Shown here: positions 1 through 10,782 of the stretch, piece after piece
Position numbering within the stretch: the stretch's first letter is position 1
Layout of the letters: every line of letters begins with the position of its first letter
NCBI RefSeq assembly: GCF_964355755.1
Contig: NC_092678.1
Location: 14,234,922 to 14,298,921 of the forward strand
DNA: 64,000 nucleotides
Direction of reading: 5' to 3'
Origin: Antedon mediterranea
Taxonomy: Eukaryota; Echinodermata; Crinoidea; Comatulida; Antedonidae
Translations under genes and position numbers: made by a program
The notes under the pieces: generated by a model
Told to the model about the DNA's origin: nothing
The model's database searches: none
The model's input: only the letters and a program-made list of their open reading frames with translations

Positions 1-640
1 CACTTTACATCGTGTATCAGTATAAATTAAGTTAATCCTTTTTATGAACGATATTCCGAAGCCGAATTTCCCGAGTGTTGTAAGCAATAACTTTCTGTAT
101 ATGGAATCAAAAGCCTTAGCAAAATCAAGAAAGATCATTGCACCAGGTATATTTTTTCTTTTGTAACATTTAGTAAGTCGTCTACTAATCTAATATTTTC
201 TCCGCCGACCCTTCCTTTTATATATGCTTTTTGGTCGTTGCTTATTATAAAACCAATAACGTCGTGCATTCGGTTAGAAAGGGCGTGTGCCATAATTTTA
301 TAATCTACGTTAAGTAAAGTAATTGGCCTACATTTTTTAAAATTTTCTCTCTCACCTGATTTGAATATTAGATTTATTATTCCTACTCGCTGTGAGCTGT
401 ATAATTTATTTTGATTGTAACTATAATTTAAAGAATTGCGTAAAATGTGTTTAATTTCATTCCAGAAGATTCTATAAAATTCGATCTTGGACTTTTGTTT
501 AGATGCATTTTATCAACAGCGTTCATGAGTTTTTTTTTTAGAATGATTCCATCACATTTTGCAAAATCACATTGTGAAAGTGTGTTCACATTTGCATTTT
601 AATCTTTTATATTTTCTGTTTTTATCTGTTTGTCTTCATA
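1..640 (-). pseudogene. LINE reverse transcriptase fragment
   Basis: Minus-strand translation gives classic RT blocks: [12 protein letters not shown], then a Q-A-Y-I-K-G-R-x-G-G-E-N-I-R-L block, then after a frameshift FLDFAKAFDSI. These match block for block the RT at 56,814-56,086. The catalytic FADD/LADD block would lie to the left of the window. At least one frameshift (near 150) and several stops break the frame. Confidence 0.7.
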
Positions 641-1032
641 TAACTGTTTATAAAAAAGAACATGTTCTTTGAAAATTTCTTTTTTTATCAGAGGTATATT
701 TACCATTTTCTTCCTTATAACAGTAATATGTTGTCTTTTTGCATTGTTTTTTTTAACCGCAAACAAAATTTAGTATTTTTTTCTCCGTTCTCAAACCATT
801 CTATTCTGGATCTTATCTTTGCACCTTGTTCTTCAATTTGGTATATTTCTCGAGATCTTTTGATTTTGATCTAAGTTCTTTATATATGTCTTCATCATAA
901 CTGCTATCTAATTGATTACTTCTTTGGTCAATATTTCTTTTTGAATATTTTCGTTTTTTCTTTTTTTTACACAATATTTTATAGAAAATTCTTTAATTTT
1001 TATTTTTATATATTCCCATAATATTTCTGGGT

Positions 1033-1383
1033 TTAGGTTACGCTTATTTTTTTATCCTTTTCAAATATTCTTTTTATAGCAATACTGTAATTTTCTTCGT
1101 TTAGAACACTGTTATTTATTTTCCAGATTCCAGGTCCTCGATCGTTGTCTTCGTTTAACAATTTGAGTGAAATAGCTAAGTGATCGAACAAATTGAGGGC
1201 CTTTATTATCTGTTGACATAATGTCACCATTTTTATGTAGTGGTTTTGAGACACACACGAAGTCTAATCATCTGTAGGTATTTTTACTGCGCCATGTGAA
1301 TTGTGATATACAGTTATGAAAATGTCTCCATATTATCTAATGGACACTATTTCTTTGGTAACATTTTCTATCAAGAACGCAGT
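1033..1383 (-). pseudogene. LINE endonuclease domain, C-terminal half
   Basis: Minus-strand reading of 1383-1260 gives DCVLDRK, then FTWRSKN and LDFVCVSK. This is the usual order of endonuclease motifs (metal-binding N-C-V-L, then W-R, then D-F/Y). 1254-1033 adds DHLAISL and RGPGIWKINNSVL, the typical closing H and G-x-W-x-x-N motifs. There are at least two in-frame stops. The first residues of this half repeat the last residues of the N-terminal half at 2548, because the intervening LINE duplicated its target. Confidence 0.7.
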
Positions 1384-2536
1384 CTAGATTTAAGCATATT
1401 AATGAAATAACTCCACTGTTGAAACGAAGGGAAAATGCATTTTTAAAATATATGGCACTAATTGACGCTATTCCAAGAAACTGGAAAGTTATAGTGGTTG
1501 AGAAACCCTATTGTTATATACATAAAGAGGTTGATACAATAGACAACAATTTTAATGTTACTTCAAATTATAAAACTGTCAAACAATTATATTCCACTTT
1601 TACCGATGTAGCATATAAAGCGTGCATACCAAAAGCACAAGATAAATGGGAAAACCAACTTCAAAATTGTTTTATTGACTGGAATCTATGTTGGAAAAAC
1701 AAAGTTAAGAGTACGTTGCACATAAAAAGAGTGGCTTTCTTTAATTTTAAGTTGCTACATAAAATTTTACCAACTAGGTGTAAGCTAAAATTATGGAATT
1801 TGTCAAACAGTAATTATTGTGAATATTGTAATGAGGAGGTTGAAAATGAAAAGCATATGTTATTTACATGCAAAGAAGTAAAACATTGCTGGGTACAATG
1901 TTGCGCTATGCTGAAAACATGTTTTGCATTTACTCAGGAAGTTACATGGGAGACAATTTTACTTGGAAAATATGATGTCAAAATTAATGAAATATTTTCC
2001 ATTTTAACTTTCTGTGTTTATAAAAATAAAGTCAAAAACAGACTAGGACTTGTTAAAAAATGTCCATGGTTAATGTTCACTGCGGAGTTAGAAGGTATAA
2101 TCAATTGTGAGTTTTTAATAAATAAAGAAAAGGCAAAAAAAAATGTGGTCAGATATGGACCGTAACAATTTAGCAAGGTATAAAATTAACGTTTATAAAA
2201 TTGATATTTAGGTAATTTATGTAAAATATAACTTTTTTTTTTGATTGCATGAAAAAGATAAAAAGAGTTATAAAATAAAGAATTCTGTGGTAAATTATAC
2301 GTACATTGTTAAGGATTGAAAAACGTGTAAAGAGTGTATAACATAGAGGAATTTTTTTTTTCTTTCCTTATACTATTATATATAAAATGCAATGGTAGGA
2401 GTGAGATATCAGATGTACTGAAAGTTACTTAATGTCAATTATATTGTATTGTATCATTACATTACTCATGTGCAATGCATTGTAAACGAACATTGATGAA
2501 GAAATAAAAGTGGGTCGATCCTACATAAGACAAAAA
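1384..2536 (+). mobile_element. 5'-truncated LINE nested in the endonuclease of another LINE
   Basis: The segment is bounded on both sides by the same 11 bases, AAGAACGCAGT (1373-1383 and 2537-2547), read as a target-site duplication. It contains the last ~250 codons of a LINE ORF2 (1405-2165), a 3' untranslated region (2166-2525) and a short A-rich tail ending at the duplication. It lies opposite to its host LINE. Its 3' end (AAGACAAAA) resembles that of the LINE ending at 53,589, suggesting the same family. Confidence 0.8.
1405..2165 (+). pseudogene. LINE ORF2 C-terminal domain (Cys-rich)
   Basis: An open stretch of about 250 codons ends at TAA 2163. It has the LINE carboxy-terminal signature: LLHKILPTRCKLKLWNLS, then C-x2-C spaced before KHMLFTC. 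The same order occurs at the C-terminus of the LINE at 54,271-56,079 ([28 protein letters not shown]). There is no RT domain here because the copy is 5' truncated. The frame is intact, so the insertion is younger than its host. Confidence 0.75.
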
Positions 2537-2547
2537 AAGAACGCAGT

Positions 2548-3000
2548 TCATGTCTCCACCTAAAATAATATAATCGTCAGTTGTATTACAGAGAGTGTCG
2601 ATTTTTGTCTCTACTTTTTTAAAGAACAACGTTCTCTCTTTGAAATTGTTATGTGAGTAAACGTTAATTAAATTAATTATTTTCTTCCCATTTTTTATAC
2701 AAAGAACTACCATTCTTCCCTCATCATCAATGTATTTACATTCGATATTTGCTTTAAATAGGATTGTTACACCTCTACTATTTGTGGTGCCACAGCAGTA
2801 TGGTACGCCGTGCCTTTCCATATGTTTTCTTTACAATTTTTATCTTTCTTATCATAATGTGTTTCTTGTAGGAAAACAATATCAACTGTTTGGTCTTCTA
2901 ACCATTTATAAACTTTTCTTTTCTTAAACTGATATCTTAGACCTCTTACATTTAATGAAATTAAATGCAGAGAATTATTTTTGTTATTATTTTCTTTCAT
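2548..3000 (-). pseudogene. LINE endonuclease domain, N-terminal half
   Basis: The minus strand encodes the start of an APE-like endonuclease: SLNVRGLR (catalytic N), then IVFLQETHYD (catalytic E), then after a frameshift near 2800 GTTNSRGVTILFKAN, INVYSHNN and YIILGGDMNCVL (catalytic D-x-N). The reading frame meets the nested LINE at 2547. An ATG at 2998-3000 opens the frame (MKENNNKNNSLHLI). Confidence 0.75.
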
Positions 3001-3349
3001 TTATATATAATTTTTTTAATTTTTTTTCCCAAGATTTTTTTAATTGAGCTTTCAACGTACAAATATCGACGTTAATGATTGTAGTAAGTCATATTTTAAC
3101 TTACGGAGTCGGATTTTTTTCTCTTTCTTTTCAGCCTTTTTTTCTCCACTTTCCTTCTTTTTGCAGCTGCAAACTTCTGCCTAGCTATTGCTGCTTGATA
3201 GTAATTTTCTGGATTTTCTGGTTTGTCTGGTTTGTGTGTGGTACTTTTTGCAAAGTCGGTTATTGGGCGCATGCCTTTCGTACTTTTGGTTGTTTTGTCA
3301 GTGTTTTTGTTTTCAGGGTCTACTTTTTAGTCGCGTAGACGCGACTCTT

Positions 3350-3402
3350 AGGTTCACTATGTCGGTCAGTCTGTCGGTCTGTTCGTCTGTCTGTCGGTCC
3401 GG
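3350..3402 (+). repeat. GTCT/GTCG-rich low-complexity tract
   Basis: A run of GGTC, GTCT and GTCG units in the spacer between the LINE ORF1 and ORF2 remnants. No coding content is seen. Confidence 0.6.
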
Positions 3403-3489
3403 TATTACTATGCATTTCAGCACGCGACTTATGTCTGTTGGCTTTGTTTCTTTTCTCGTTGTTTTTGTTTTTTTTTTTCATTTGTAGTT

Positions 3490-4093
3490 GTCTGGAACTC
3501 TTGAATTTCTTGTAGATTCTTCTTGACTAACATGTTCCATTCGTTTAATCGCTTCTTGCATTGTTTTCTGAACTCTGTCGTCTAGTTCCATAGAGTCTAT
3601 GGGCTTCCCTAAAAGGCTCTACTAAAACGGCCCGGTCTCCGTTCAAAAATCGTGATAATTTTCCATTTATTCTAAATTTGATTAATTGTATGTCGCCTAG
3701 GATTTTGCAGCCTAGTTTCTTCAGAGATTATATTATTTCATCGTTTCTGACTGATAGAGGAATGTCTTTCACTAGAACTCGAATTCCATTGTCATTATTT
3801 ATGAACGGGTTTAGATCATATACTTGAATATTTTTGCCTCTTATGTTCAGGCCAGTGAATCAATATTATATTCTCCATAGGTTTTTAATCTTTTGCGCCC
3901 CAATTAAATGGTCGCAGTTAATTACATCATTAATAGCGAAGTATATTACCTCTTCTTTTATGAATTTGTCATTTCTTTTGATGATGTCATCGTTTTTTAT
4001 GAATATTGGTTTAACGTACTGTTGTTGGATTGTTTGGTCAGCTGTCTCCATAGTAACAAGCGGTCTTAGAATTACCGTTGTCAATGTGTTCAC
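3490..4093 (-). pseudogene. LINE ORF1 remnant with RRM-like fold
   Basis: The minus strand starts MNTLTTVILRPLV and keeps one frame with two stops near 3860 through GKNIQVYDLNPF. It then reads GIRVLVKDIPLSVRNDEII and, after a stop, ILGDIQLIKFRINGKLS and DRAVLVEPF. The pattern of a V-L-V-K-D-I-P strand, a helix, then an I-K-F-R strand fits the RRM-type RNA-binding domain of LINE ORF1 proteins. It sits directly upstream of the endonuclease ORF in the same orientation. Function is inferred from the pattern and position. Confidence 0.5.
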
Positions 4094-4435
4094 TGAAGCA
4101 AACAGCGTGTATAGATCTAGCCCTTTTGTAACAGGGTTAACGAATGTGATTTTCTCCTGGATACAGCTAGTTAGTTGGTCAGAACCAAGTTGTCTCGTCG
4201 GGCTAGCACAAACTCTACTTTCAAAGTTAAAGACATATACTTCTATGAATACTGAAGATGTTTGATATCAAGTTGTATAACACTCACAATTAACAATTGA
4301 GTTTAATCTATGATGATCTCTGTCTAAAATCGTCATTTTGATCTATAGTTTTTAGCGTTTGTTTTTTATGTACATGTACATTGAGCGCCACCAACGGTCT
4401 TTAAAACGATCTTTTTAACTAGTTTGTTAAATCAG

Positions 4436-4806
4436 AGAAAATTCCCACTGAGTGGAATAAAGGAATCATTATACCTATCCATAAAAAAAGATAGTAAGAA
4501 CGATTTAAATAACTATGTCATGTGTTGCTAACATTTTCAATCATATTATTTGTGATCATTTCTCAAAATGTTGTGAGAGTAATAGTATTCTTACGGAAAT
4601 CAAGAGAGGCTTTAGGAAAAATCATAGATGTGAGGACCATATATTTAAACTTAAAAGCATATTGGCTACGCGTAATGCAGAAAATAAGTTAGCATACTTA
4701 GGCTTTCTGGATTTCCGTAAGGCGATTGACACGGTTTGGCGTAATGGTCTTTTGTCAATAGCATGGAATACTGGTATCCGTGGTAAAGTCTGGAAAATTA
4801 TTTTAT
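4436..4806 (+). pseudogene. LINE RT fragment, plus strand
   Basis: The translation shows IPTEWNKGIIIPIHKK, a frameshift, DLNNY, then CVANIFNHII, FRKNHRCEDHIF and LAYLGFLDFRKAIDTVWRNGLL. These are RT blocks 0-3 of a non-LTR element, with the first catalytic Asp in F-L-D-F-R-K-A. It stops at 4806, before the catalytic YADD-type block. The family looks the same as the minus-strand fragment at 8775-9220, which carries the next blocks. Confidence 0.65.
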
Positions 4807-5231
4807 AAACTTATTATAACTGATTATTTTGATGTTTAGTTTCAGTTTGTTTCAGTTTATTTTCCATTTCAATTTATGAACATAAGATAAACAACTTATA
4901 TGGATGGATAACCGTAAGAGCGAAGCTCGTTAGCCGGTCACCCGTTAGTGTAGTGACATTACAGACAACATAAAGACAAGACAAAGGTGCAATACATAAC
5001 AAGACATGTGAACACTTGTGTTTGCAACCCCTTGGATAAAATAATATATTTATATAAAGGAGAAAATTAGATATTATATTTCTTTTTGATCATAAAATGA
5101 TAATTTTTAACTTACTTCTTAAGAAGGTTAACATGAAGATTACATATAGTTATTTTTATTTTTACTAGTACATGGTAATAAAATCTCAATATCATCTTTT
5201 AGATAAAAAATGTAATAGATTTACATACACA
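4807..5231. other. Stretch with no recognised gene
   Basis: AT-rich sequence with a short GC-richer segment around 4918-4960. No ORF of note and no recognisable repeat boundary. Confidence 0.5.
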
Positions 5232-5237
5232 CACATA

Positions 5238-5303
<66 letters not shown>
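5232..5303. repeat. (TA)n microsatellite
   Basis: Alternating TA over about 70 bases, abutting the foldback/SINE unit that begins at 5304. Confidence 0.95.
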
Positions 5304-5306
<3 letters not shown>

Positions 5307-5593
5307 CAATGATGTTGCGTAGCACTGTGTAAATTATATATAAATCATACTGTAAATTATAGAAACAGTGCTCATATTCGGAACATGATCTCATAATCGC
5401 GTCGAGCATAGCTCATTGGCGAAAGTTCCATATTTTTTAGTTGTATGAAAAAATGTCTCTGGCTGGATTCGAACCTGCAACCTCTCGCTTACAGGGCGAG
5501 TATCATCATCATGTTCCGAATATGAGCACTGTTTCTATAATTTACAGTATGATTTATATATAATTTACACAGTGCTACGCAACATCATTGATT
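5304..5593. repeat. Foldback unit containing a tRNA-derived sequence
   Basis: Two ~85 bp arms (5304-5388 and 5510-5592) are inverted copies of each other, beginning ATCAATGATGTTGCGTAGCA and including the stretch TCATACTGTAAATTATAG. The spacer (5389-5509) holds, on the minus strand, the 3' two-thirds of a tRNA-like sequence (5454-5503) with the box B sequence GGTTCGAATCC. The arm plus spacer equals the 3' body of the SINE at 7874-8060. The unit may be two SINE copies fused head to head or a foldback element; the sequence does not decide. Confidence 0.7.
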
Positions 5594-6355
5594 TACATAT
5601 ACACAATCAGGGCCGTAGCCAGGATCTGTCAAGGGGGGGTTCGGACACTAAATATTTGGGTCAACACCCCCCCCCCCAGCCTGATGCGAAGCGAATTTTG
5701 TTAAATGACACCCCTAGATGGCCGGAAAAGACACTCTCGTGCAGCATGCTATATAACCAATGAGCAAAAAGATCGTACTTTTTTCCTCCTCCTCAAACAC
5801 GTCGATAATTTAAATGACGATAACTCTTTGTTGCCGTATGTTAGATGCGCGTGCTCTGTGCGGAACCGCCGATTGTTTGATCATTTACTCCGTATTTTGT
5901 TTTGCGTTCAAGTTCAATGCGAACGTATATCTAGGAGCAGCCCCGAAAAAAGCACACTGGGTAAAGGCAAATGCTATTTGCTAGCTCTATCTATAATATT
6001 TATTTACAGCAATTTGTTGAGGAATATAAATATGTAAATAGGTGATATTGATACATTTTAGTACGTATCGGCTGGTGGTCTAGAAAAAAATAATCGGATG
6101 CCATAATGTGAACTACAGTACTTGATACCATAGATATTATAGTGTAAAATATTAATATTCACTATCCTCTATGATACATTATACTTCATAGTCGCACATA
6201 AATACTGATGTACGTCGGAAGGCTATACTTTATGCATGCTGCCTGACTGCCAGTGATCTAAACAATAGGTACGCAGTTGTCTGGCGGTGTCCTTTGTACG
6301 AATCGTTCGTGCGCCAGCTCGCTATGAGACGCGTCAATATCATGTTACATGCAGG

Positions 6356-6363
6356 GACCAAAC
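6356..6363 (+). repeat. 8-bp target-site duplication (left)
   Basis: GACCAAAC, repeated exactly at 7438-7445 on the other side of the inner element. Confidence 0.85.
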
Positions 6364-7437
6364 CAGGGGTGGCACCAGGATCTTCCCGACGCGGGGGCTA
6401 CATTCCCCGACGAGGGGGCTATGCGAGCGAAGCGAGCATCACTAGGCTGGGGCCGCCAAGGGCCCCCGGTGGGGGTCGAGGGGGGGGGGGAGCGAAGCCC
6501 CCGGAAGCAACGCGTTCTAGCGTCATTTGAGGTCATTTTAATCAGATCTAGGGTAGCCATTTTTTCCATTTTTTATAATGCATAAGGCCTAAATAAAATA
6601 CTGCGTCCAAAAAAACGATGCGCGATGACTGTTTCAATCCATATTTTTCAATTTAAAAAATAAAAGTTGAAAGAAAATTTAGAAAAATAGAGTTGGAGGT
6701 CCCGGAAATTGGACTTATTATACTTCAAAACATGAAACAAAATATATAAGTCCCTATCATGGTTGTGACTGAGCTAAGAAATGTTTGAAAAATAGAGATG
6801 TTAGGTCCCGGAAAATGCACTTCTTGTACTTCGAAATATGACCAGCTTTATTGTTGGGGCTGAGCTAAGAAAATGTTTAAAACTAGAGGCTGCAGGTCTT
6901 CAAAAAATTGCATTTTATACTTTGGAAACATCAGGCCTAGAGGCTTAAAAAACGCAAGCGTAGACCTTTTTCAGTCGGGGAAATAAGTTTATTCTTCCCA
7001 AGTGTATGCGTGCGTACCATCTGGACCTCCGAGTGGTGAGAAATTCATGAAATACAGGACATTGTAATAACTTAGCTAAAATAAGATGTTGGCTAAGCGA
7101 AAATGGCATGTTTTTTTGTTTAGTAAATGGATGAAAAATTTATTTTAGGTGCCCCACGGTACTGTATATTATATTCCCCGACAAAAGTACCCGTGTTCCC
7201 TTCGGTATTTCCCTTCGGTAACCGTCGGTAAACTTCGCCTGGAAAATAACTACATTACACATTTTGGTCCCTGGATGGAACTTGATATCACGCGTCTCGA
7301 CCCAACGTTGAACGATTTGTACAAAGGGATACCGCCAGACAAGTGCGTACCTAGCTAATGTTTAGTAGTAAGTTAGATCGCTGGCAATAATGAATGCATA
7401 AAAGTGCATAATAGCCCCCCTGCTGGCGCCACCACTG
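6364..7437. mobile_element. hAT-type non-autonomous transposon nested in a second transposon
   Basis: The ends are CAGGGGTGGCACCAGGA (left) and, inverted, CAGTGGTGGCGCCAGCA (right), three mismatches in 17. Both are followed by G-rich sequence ending in GGGGGCTA. The flanks carry an exact 8-bp duplication, GACCAAAC. An 8-bp duplication with CAG...CTG ends is the hAT signature. At 1074 bp with no transposase motif it is non-autonomous. Short open frames inside (for example 7149-7358) match nothing I recognise. Confidence 0.8.
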
Positions 7438-7765
7438 GACCAAACATTTATTTTTCAGGTTAAAATCGGCAATTCATTTGCAGCTTTTAGAAATTTACAG
7501 ACACGTATCACTAGTTGACGCTCATACAGAGAAGAAGGTTCACGAACAAGTTTACGAATTTTTCAATTTACAAACAACTTTTTGTACTGTGGGGCACGTA
7601 TTTGGAGGATTTTTGGAGATGAGGGTGAGGTATTGGGCATGTCGGGGATGGGGGTTCGCAGTTGGTTAAGGGGGGTTCGCTGTAAAGGGGGGGGGGGTTC
7701 GCCCGAACCATAAAAACCCCCCCTGGCTACGGGCCTGACAATATTATTTAAAAAACCGTTGCGAA

Positions 7766-8056
7766 TTAAAGTTGGAATTTATTCTGACTTGTTAAGCCTC
7801 CACTGATTGTGAGGGCGTTTGTTGTATGAGAGAATGTATCTGGTGGGTGAAAATCTGTGATAATACCATACATGGCTCTGTGGTCTAGTGGTATGATACT
7901 CGCCCTGTAAGCGAGAGGTTGCAGGTTCGAATCCAGCCAGAGACATTTTTTCATACAACTAAAAAATATGGAACTTTCGCCAATGAGCTATGCTCGACGC
8001 GATTATGAGATCATGTTCCGAATATGAGCACTGTTTCTATAATTTACAGTATGATT

Positions 8057-8090
<34 letters not shown>
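7766..8090 (+). mobile_element. tRNA-derived SINE with (TA)n tail
   Basis: A tRNA-like head (7874-7945) is followed by a body containing CAACTAAAAAATATGG and CCGAATATGAGCACTGTTTC, then a (TA)n tail (8059-8090). The body is repeated, inverted or truncated, at 5304-5593 and 14,405-14,457. The head looks proline-tRNA-like. The start is set tentatively at 7766, since the sequence before the tRNA head is not shared with the other copies. Confidence 0.65.
7874..7945 (+). ncRNA. tRNA-like (Pro-like) SINE head, probably not a functional tRNA
   Basis: It begins GGCTCTG and ends CAGAGAC-A, with an acceptor stem of 6/7 pairs. Box A is TGGTCTAGTGG and box B is GGTTCGAATCC. The anticodon stem CTCGC/GCGAG is perfect, but the loop is CCTGTAA, which has C instead of the invariant U at position 33. 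The T stem has one mismatch. The D-arm sequence (TGGTCTAGTGGTATGAT) resembles tRNA-Pro. The altered loop and the repeat copies argue for a SINE promoter. Confidence 0.6.
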
Positions 8091-8095
<5 letters not shown>

Positions 8096-8224
8096 TGTTT
8101 AAGTAAACTTAAATAATGTTACTCTACTAATTAAATAATATAACATAATATTACTGATACGTTGATAATAAACTGTGAATAAATTTCTTCTCAAATAAAC
8201 TTAAGGTACATTTGTTCTAAATAA

Positions 8225-8770
8225 AATTACTTATATCATTCCACAATATAGGTCCTTGCCGTTTAATGGTATTCATTCCCATGTCTGTTCTGAAATTATG
8301 CGGTCGCAAATCATTTAATGTTCTTGTACTATGACAATGTGTTTTTTTTACCCTAGCCTAAAAAGTATTGAAATTACTTGGTAGATTATTATTAGCAAAA
8401 TTTAACATAAAAATTGCTTTTTGTAATTTATGAATATCATAGATTGTTAAAAGTTTTTAATTTTAAAGATAAGGGTGCAGTATGGGCCAGCCAGGATGAG
8501 TTTGTACAGAGTCTAATTATTTTCTTTTGTTTTAAATGAATGGTTTTTAAATTGCAGTTGTTTGCATCTGCCCAAATAAGATTACAATAATATAAGTATG
8601 GAAGAACTAATGTGCGATATAAAGAAAATAAAATATTCGGTGCGAGAGCATGTTTTAGTCTAAATAAAATGCCAGTTAATTGATGGTAGTGCTATAGTTT
8701 TCCACAAGATATTACCAAAATAAATCCTATTAAAATCTTTTTGCTCATTAATAATAAACTATATATATAT
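8225..8770 (-). pseudogene. LINE (CR1/L2-like) ORF2 C-terminus, minus strand
   Basis: The minus strand reads LYRTLVLPYLYYCNLIWA, then IYDIHKLQKAIFMLNF, KKTHCHSTRTLN, DLRPHNFRTDMGMNTI and GPILWNDI. The order LP-Y-Y-C-x-x-I-W, KLQ...I, then G-P-x-L-W-N is the usual end of CR1/Jockey-like ORF2 proteins. The segment around 8590-8660 is also found, inverted, at 9320-9393. Stops are present. Confidence 0.65.
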
Positions 8771-8774
8771 CCAA

Positions 8775-9220
8775 TTAGATATTCCCTTTTCTAACTACAT
8801 CATTAACATGTATACTTTCGAAGAAGTTTCTTGAAATATTCACTCCCAAGTATTTGTACCTATCTACTTCTTTGATGAAGTGGTTTGCAAGAGGCCAATG
8901 TTTACTTTTATTAGTACGTTTACCAACGTTTACCAACAACCAAAACATTTGATTTGTCAGCATAATTAAAGTTAAGTTTCCATTTTTTGGAGAAAATTTC
9001 AGCGATAGATAACATTTTCTTCAGATTATTTTCATCTTTAGCAATCAAGACAACGTCGTCAGTCCAAAAAAGAGAGCTAATTGTTGTGCCTAACGTAAGT
9101 ATGACATCCGACATTTTCATTATATAACATTTTGGAGAGTTCATTTATAAAAATACAGAATAAGGTCGGTGATAATACGCAGTCTTTCTTAACCCCTTCA
9201 TGACAATACTACTATTTCAC
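8775..9220 (-). pseudogene. LINE RT fragment with altered FADD box, minus strand
   Basis: The minus strand reads GVKKDCVLSPTLFCIFINEL (block 4), then SLFWTDDVVLIAKDENNL, where F-x-x-D-D is the catalytic pair with A replaced by T. It continues WKLNFNYADKSNV and RYKYLGVNIS. There are several stops. By style it continues the RT whose earlier blocks lie at 4436-4806. Confidence 0.7.
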
Positions 9221-9393
9221 AGGTCTCTAATACTAAATGTTTAGGCGTAATTATAGATGAAACACTAACATGGTTTAATCACACAGAATATATATCCAAT
9301 AGTATAGTACTGGCATTTTATTTAGACTAAAACATGCTCTCGCACCGAATATTTTATTTTCTTTATATCGCACATTAGTTCTTCCATACTTAT
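9215..9393 (+). pseudogene. Short CR1-like LINE fragment
   Basis: It reads SNTKCLGVIIDETLTWFNH, then a stop, LSHRIFYFLYRTLVLPYL. This is the post-RT block of CR1/Jockey-type elements. It overlaps in sequence, inverted, with 8590-8660. Confidence 0.6.
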
Positions 9394-9410
9394 CTTACTG
9401 TTAAAACTGA

Positions 9411-10338
9411 TTTTCATGGTGCTTAATTGAAATTTAAGGCAAGATCAAATACGGTACTCTTCAACTTGAAAGTAGATTAAGTAAATGGGATATGAATAAT
9501 ACTGGTAATTGTATGTTATGTAAGGATGAATCTGAAGATTTATATCATTTTATTTTAAATTGTAATGTACTAAAAAAAGTGCGAATTTCAGAATTTGAAT
9601 GATTGGAACAAAACCTTAATGATTCTGGTCTTTCAGATTTATGGAATTCACTCCAGTTAAATAATTTAGAGGTTATCTTAATGATTATACTTGGTGGTGA
9701 TTGTTCTGTTCTCATTCCAACAATGGCGATTAATATGGTAAACAAAGCCCATAACATTCTTGATAAATTCTGCAAATCATATCTTAAGAAAGCATGGGCC
9801 TTTAGACAATGTATAAAGTCTAACATTATTGAATGATTTTTATATTTTATATTGTATGTAATTTGGTTTAGTTATCTTACTGTGTTTTTTATCAATTCTG
9901 TTTACAGTCATCAAATAATTCACCACAGCTTAAATAATTTAATCTATGCTTTCCTGTTTATCGATGTCCCTAATTTGGGTTCCTATTGTTCCTTATTAGT
10001 TTTGCTTGTAGACACTGTGTATCAAGAGTGTGTACATATTAACATAGATTCTAAGTACTGTATATCGATCCTTTGTTCATATACTAATTGATATGCTAAT
10101 TCAGTGTCCAAGGTTATGTATGTGGGTTGCATTTAATTGGTATTAGTATTACAGTTTATTTTTAATTTGGTTTTATCGAACTTCCGTCTTATCTGAGTAT
10201 TATCTGTTTTAATCTAGTCTACCTTTATTTTTATACTCATATATTTTTATATTGTATGTTTAATTGTTTTAAGGATGCACCATTATTATGTGTGCCGCTG
10301 TTCAAAAAACGTTTTCCAAATAAATTATTATTATTAAT
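9411..10338 (+). mobile_element. LINE 3' end: Cys-rich C-terminus, 3' UTR and (TTA)n tail
   Basis: 9440-9832 reads LSKWDMNNTGNCMLCKDE, then YHFILNCN, one stop at 9600, then about 75 more open codons to TGA 9834. C-x2-C...H-x5-C is the usual zinc-like LINE C-terminus. The rest is 3' UTR, ending in a TTATTATTA tail at 10,325-10,338. No RT is attached. Confidence 0.6.
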
Positions 10339-10782
10339 AATACTTTATTTAATATAGAATACAAATGTGACTTGACACTCTTAAACAATGTAAATATTTT
10401 GATGTCGAGGAGTTCAAAACGAGTGTGATTTCAAATAAGAAGGTCAAGCAAAATATTCCATCCTTCCTGATACATGATGGGGAAGACATTTCAGGGGAAG
10501 ATAATATCACCTCTTCATTTAACAAGCATTTCGTTAACATTGGAAATAACTAAATTAAACAAATAAACTGTTCGACTGATCCATTATAATATATGGGTAA
10601 GAGCCAGTCAAATTTAGTTTTCACCACACCTAACGGAACAAGATATAGTTGACATCATAAATAACATATACGGCAATAAAAGTCAAGGGTACGATGACAT
10701 ATCCCTTCGCATTGTTAAAGCCATTACAGAATATATAACTGTTCCCCTTACTCATATCAACTGTTCTTTCGTTTCTGGTACT

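Larger units (their letters stand above)
1..4093 (-). mobile_element. L1/Tx1-like LINE, decayed, minus strand, 3' end beyond window
   Basis: Reading the minus strand from 4093 down to 1 gives the remains of a two-ORF non-LTR retrotransposon in order: an ORF1 with an RRM-like segment (about 4093-3490), an apurinic-type endonuclease (3000-2548 and 1383-1033) and a reverse transcriptase that runs off the window edge (640-1). The endonuclease is split by a second LINE in the opposite orientation (1384-2536). Stops and frameshifts are scattered throughout, so the element is dead. The RT portion resembles the LINE at 53.6-56.8 kb in this window, so both belong to the same broad family. The clade name (L1/Tx1) is an inference from RT style. 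Confidence 0.75.
5608..7737. mobile_element. DNA transposon with CAGGGCCGTAGCCAGG inverted ends, non-autonomous
   Basis: The left end CAGGGCCGTAGCCAGG (5608-5623) is matched, inverted, by the right end (CAGGCCCGTAGCCAGG read from 7737), with one mismatch in 16. Both ends then run into G-rich tracts. ACAAT flanks both sides (5603-5607 and 7738-7742), a possible 5-bp target duplication. No transposase is recognisable. A second transposon (6364-7437) is nested inside. The superfamily is left open because an 8-bp duplication is not seen. Confidence 0.65.

Noticed and set aside
3075-3487. Phe/Val-rich open frames on the plus strand
   Set aside because: T-rich spacer between the LINE ORF1 and ORF2 remnants; low complexity and no recognisable domain.
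6345-6585. Three overlapping GC-rich open frames near the hAT left end
   Set aside because: They lie in the GC-rich terminal region of the transposon, overlap on both strands and match no domain.
7874-7945. Functional tRNA gene
   Set aside because: The loop lacks U33, the acceptor and T stems have mismatches, and the unit recurs inside a dispersed repeat.
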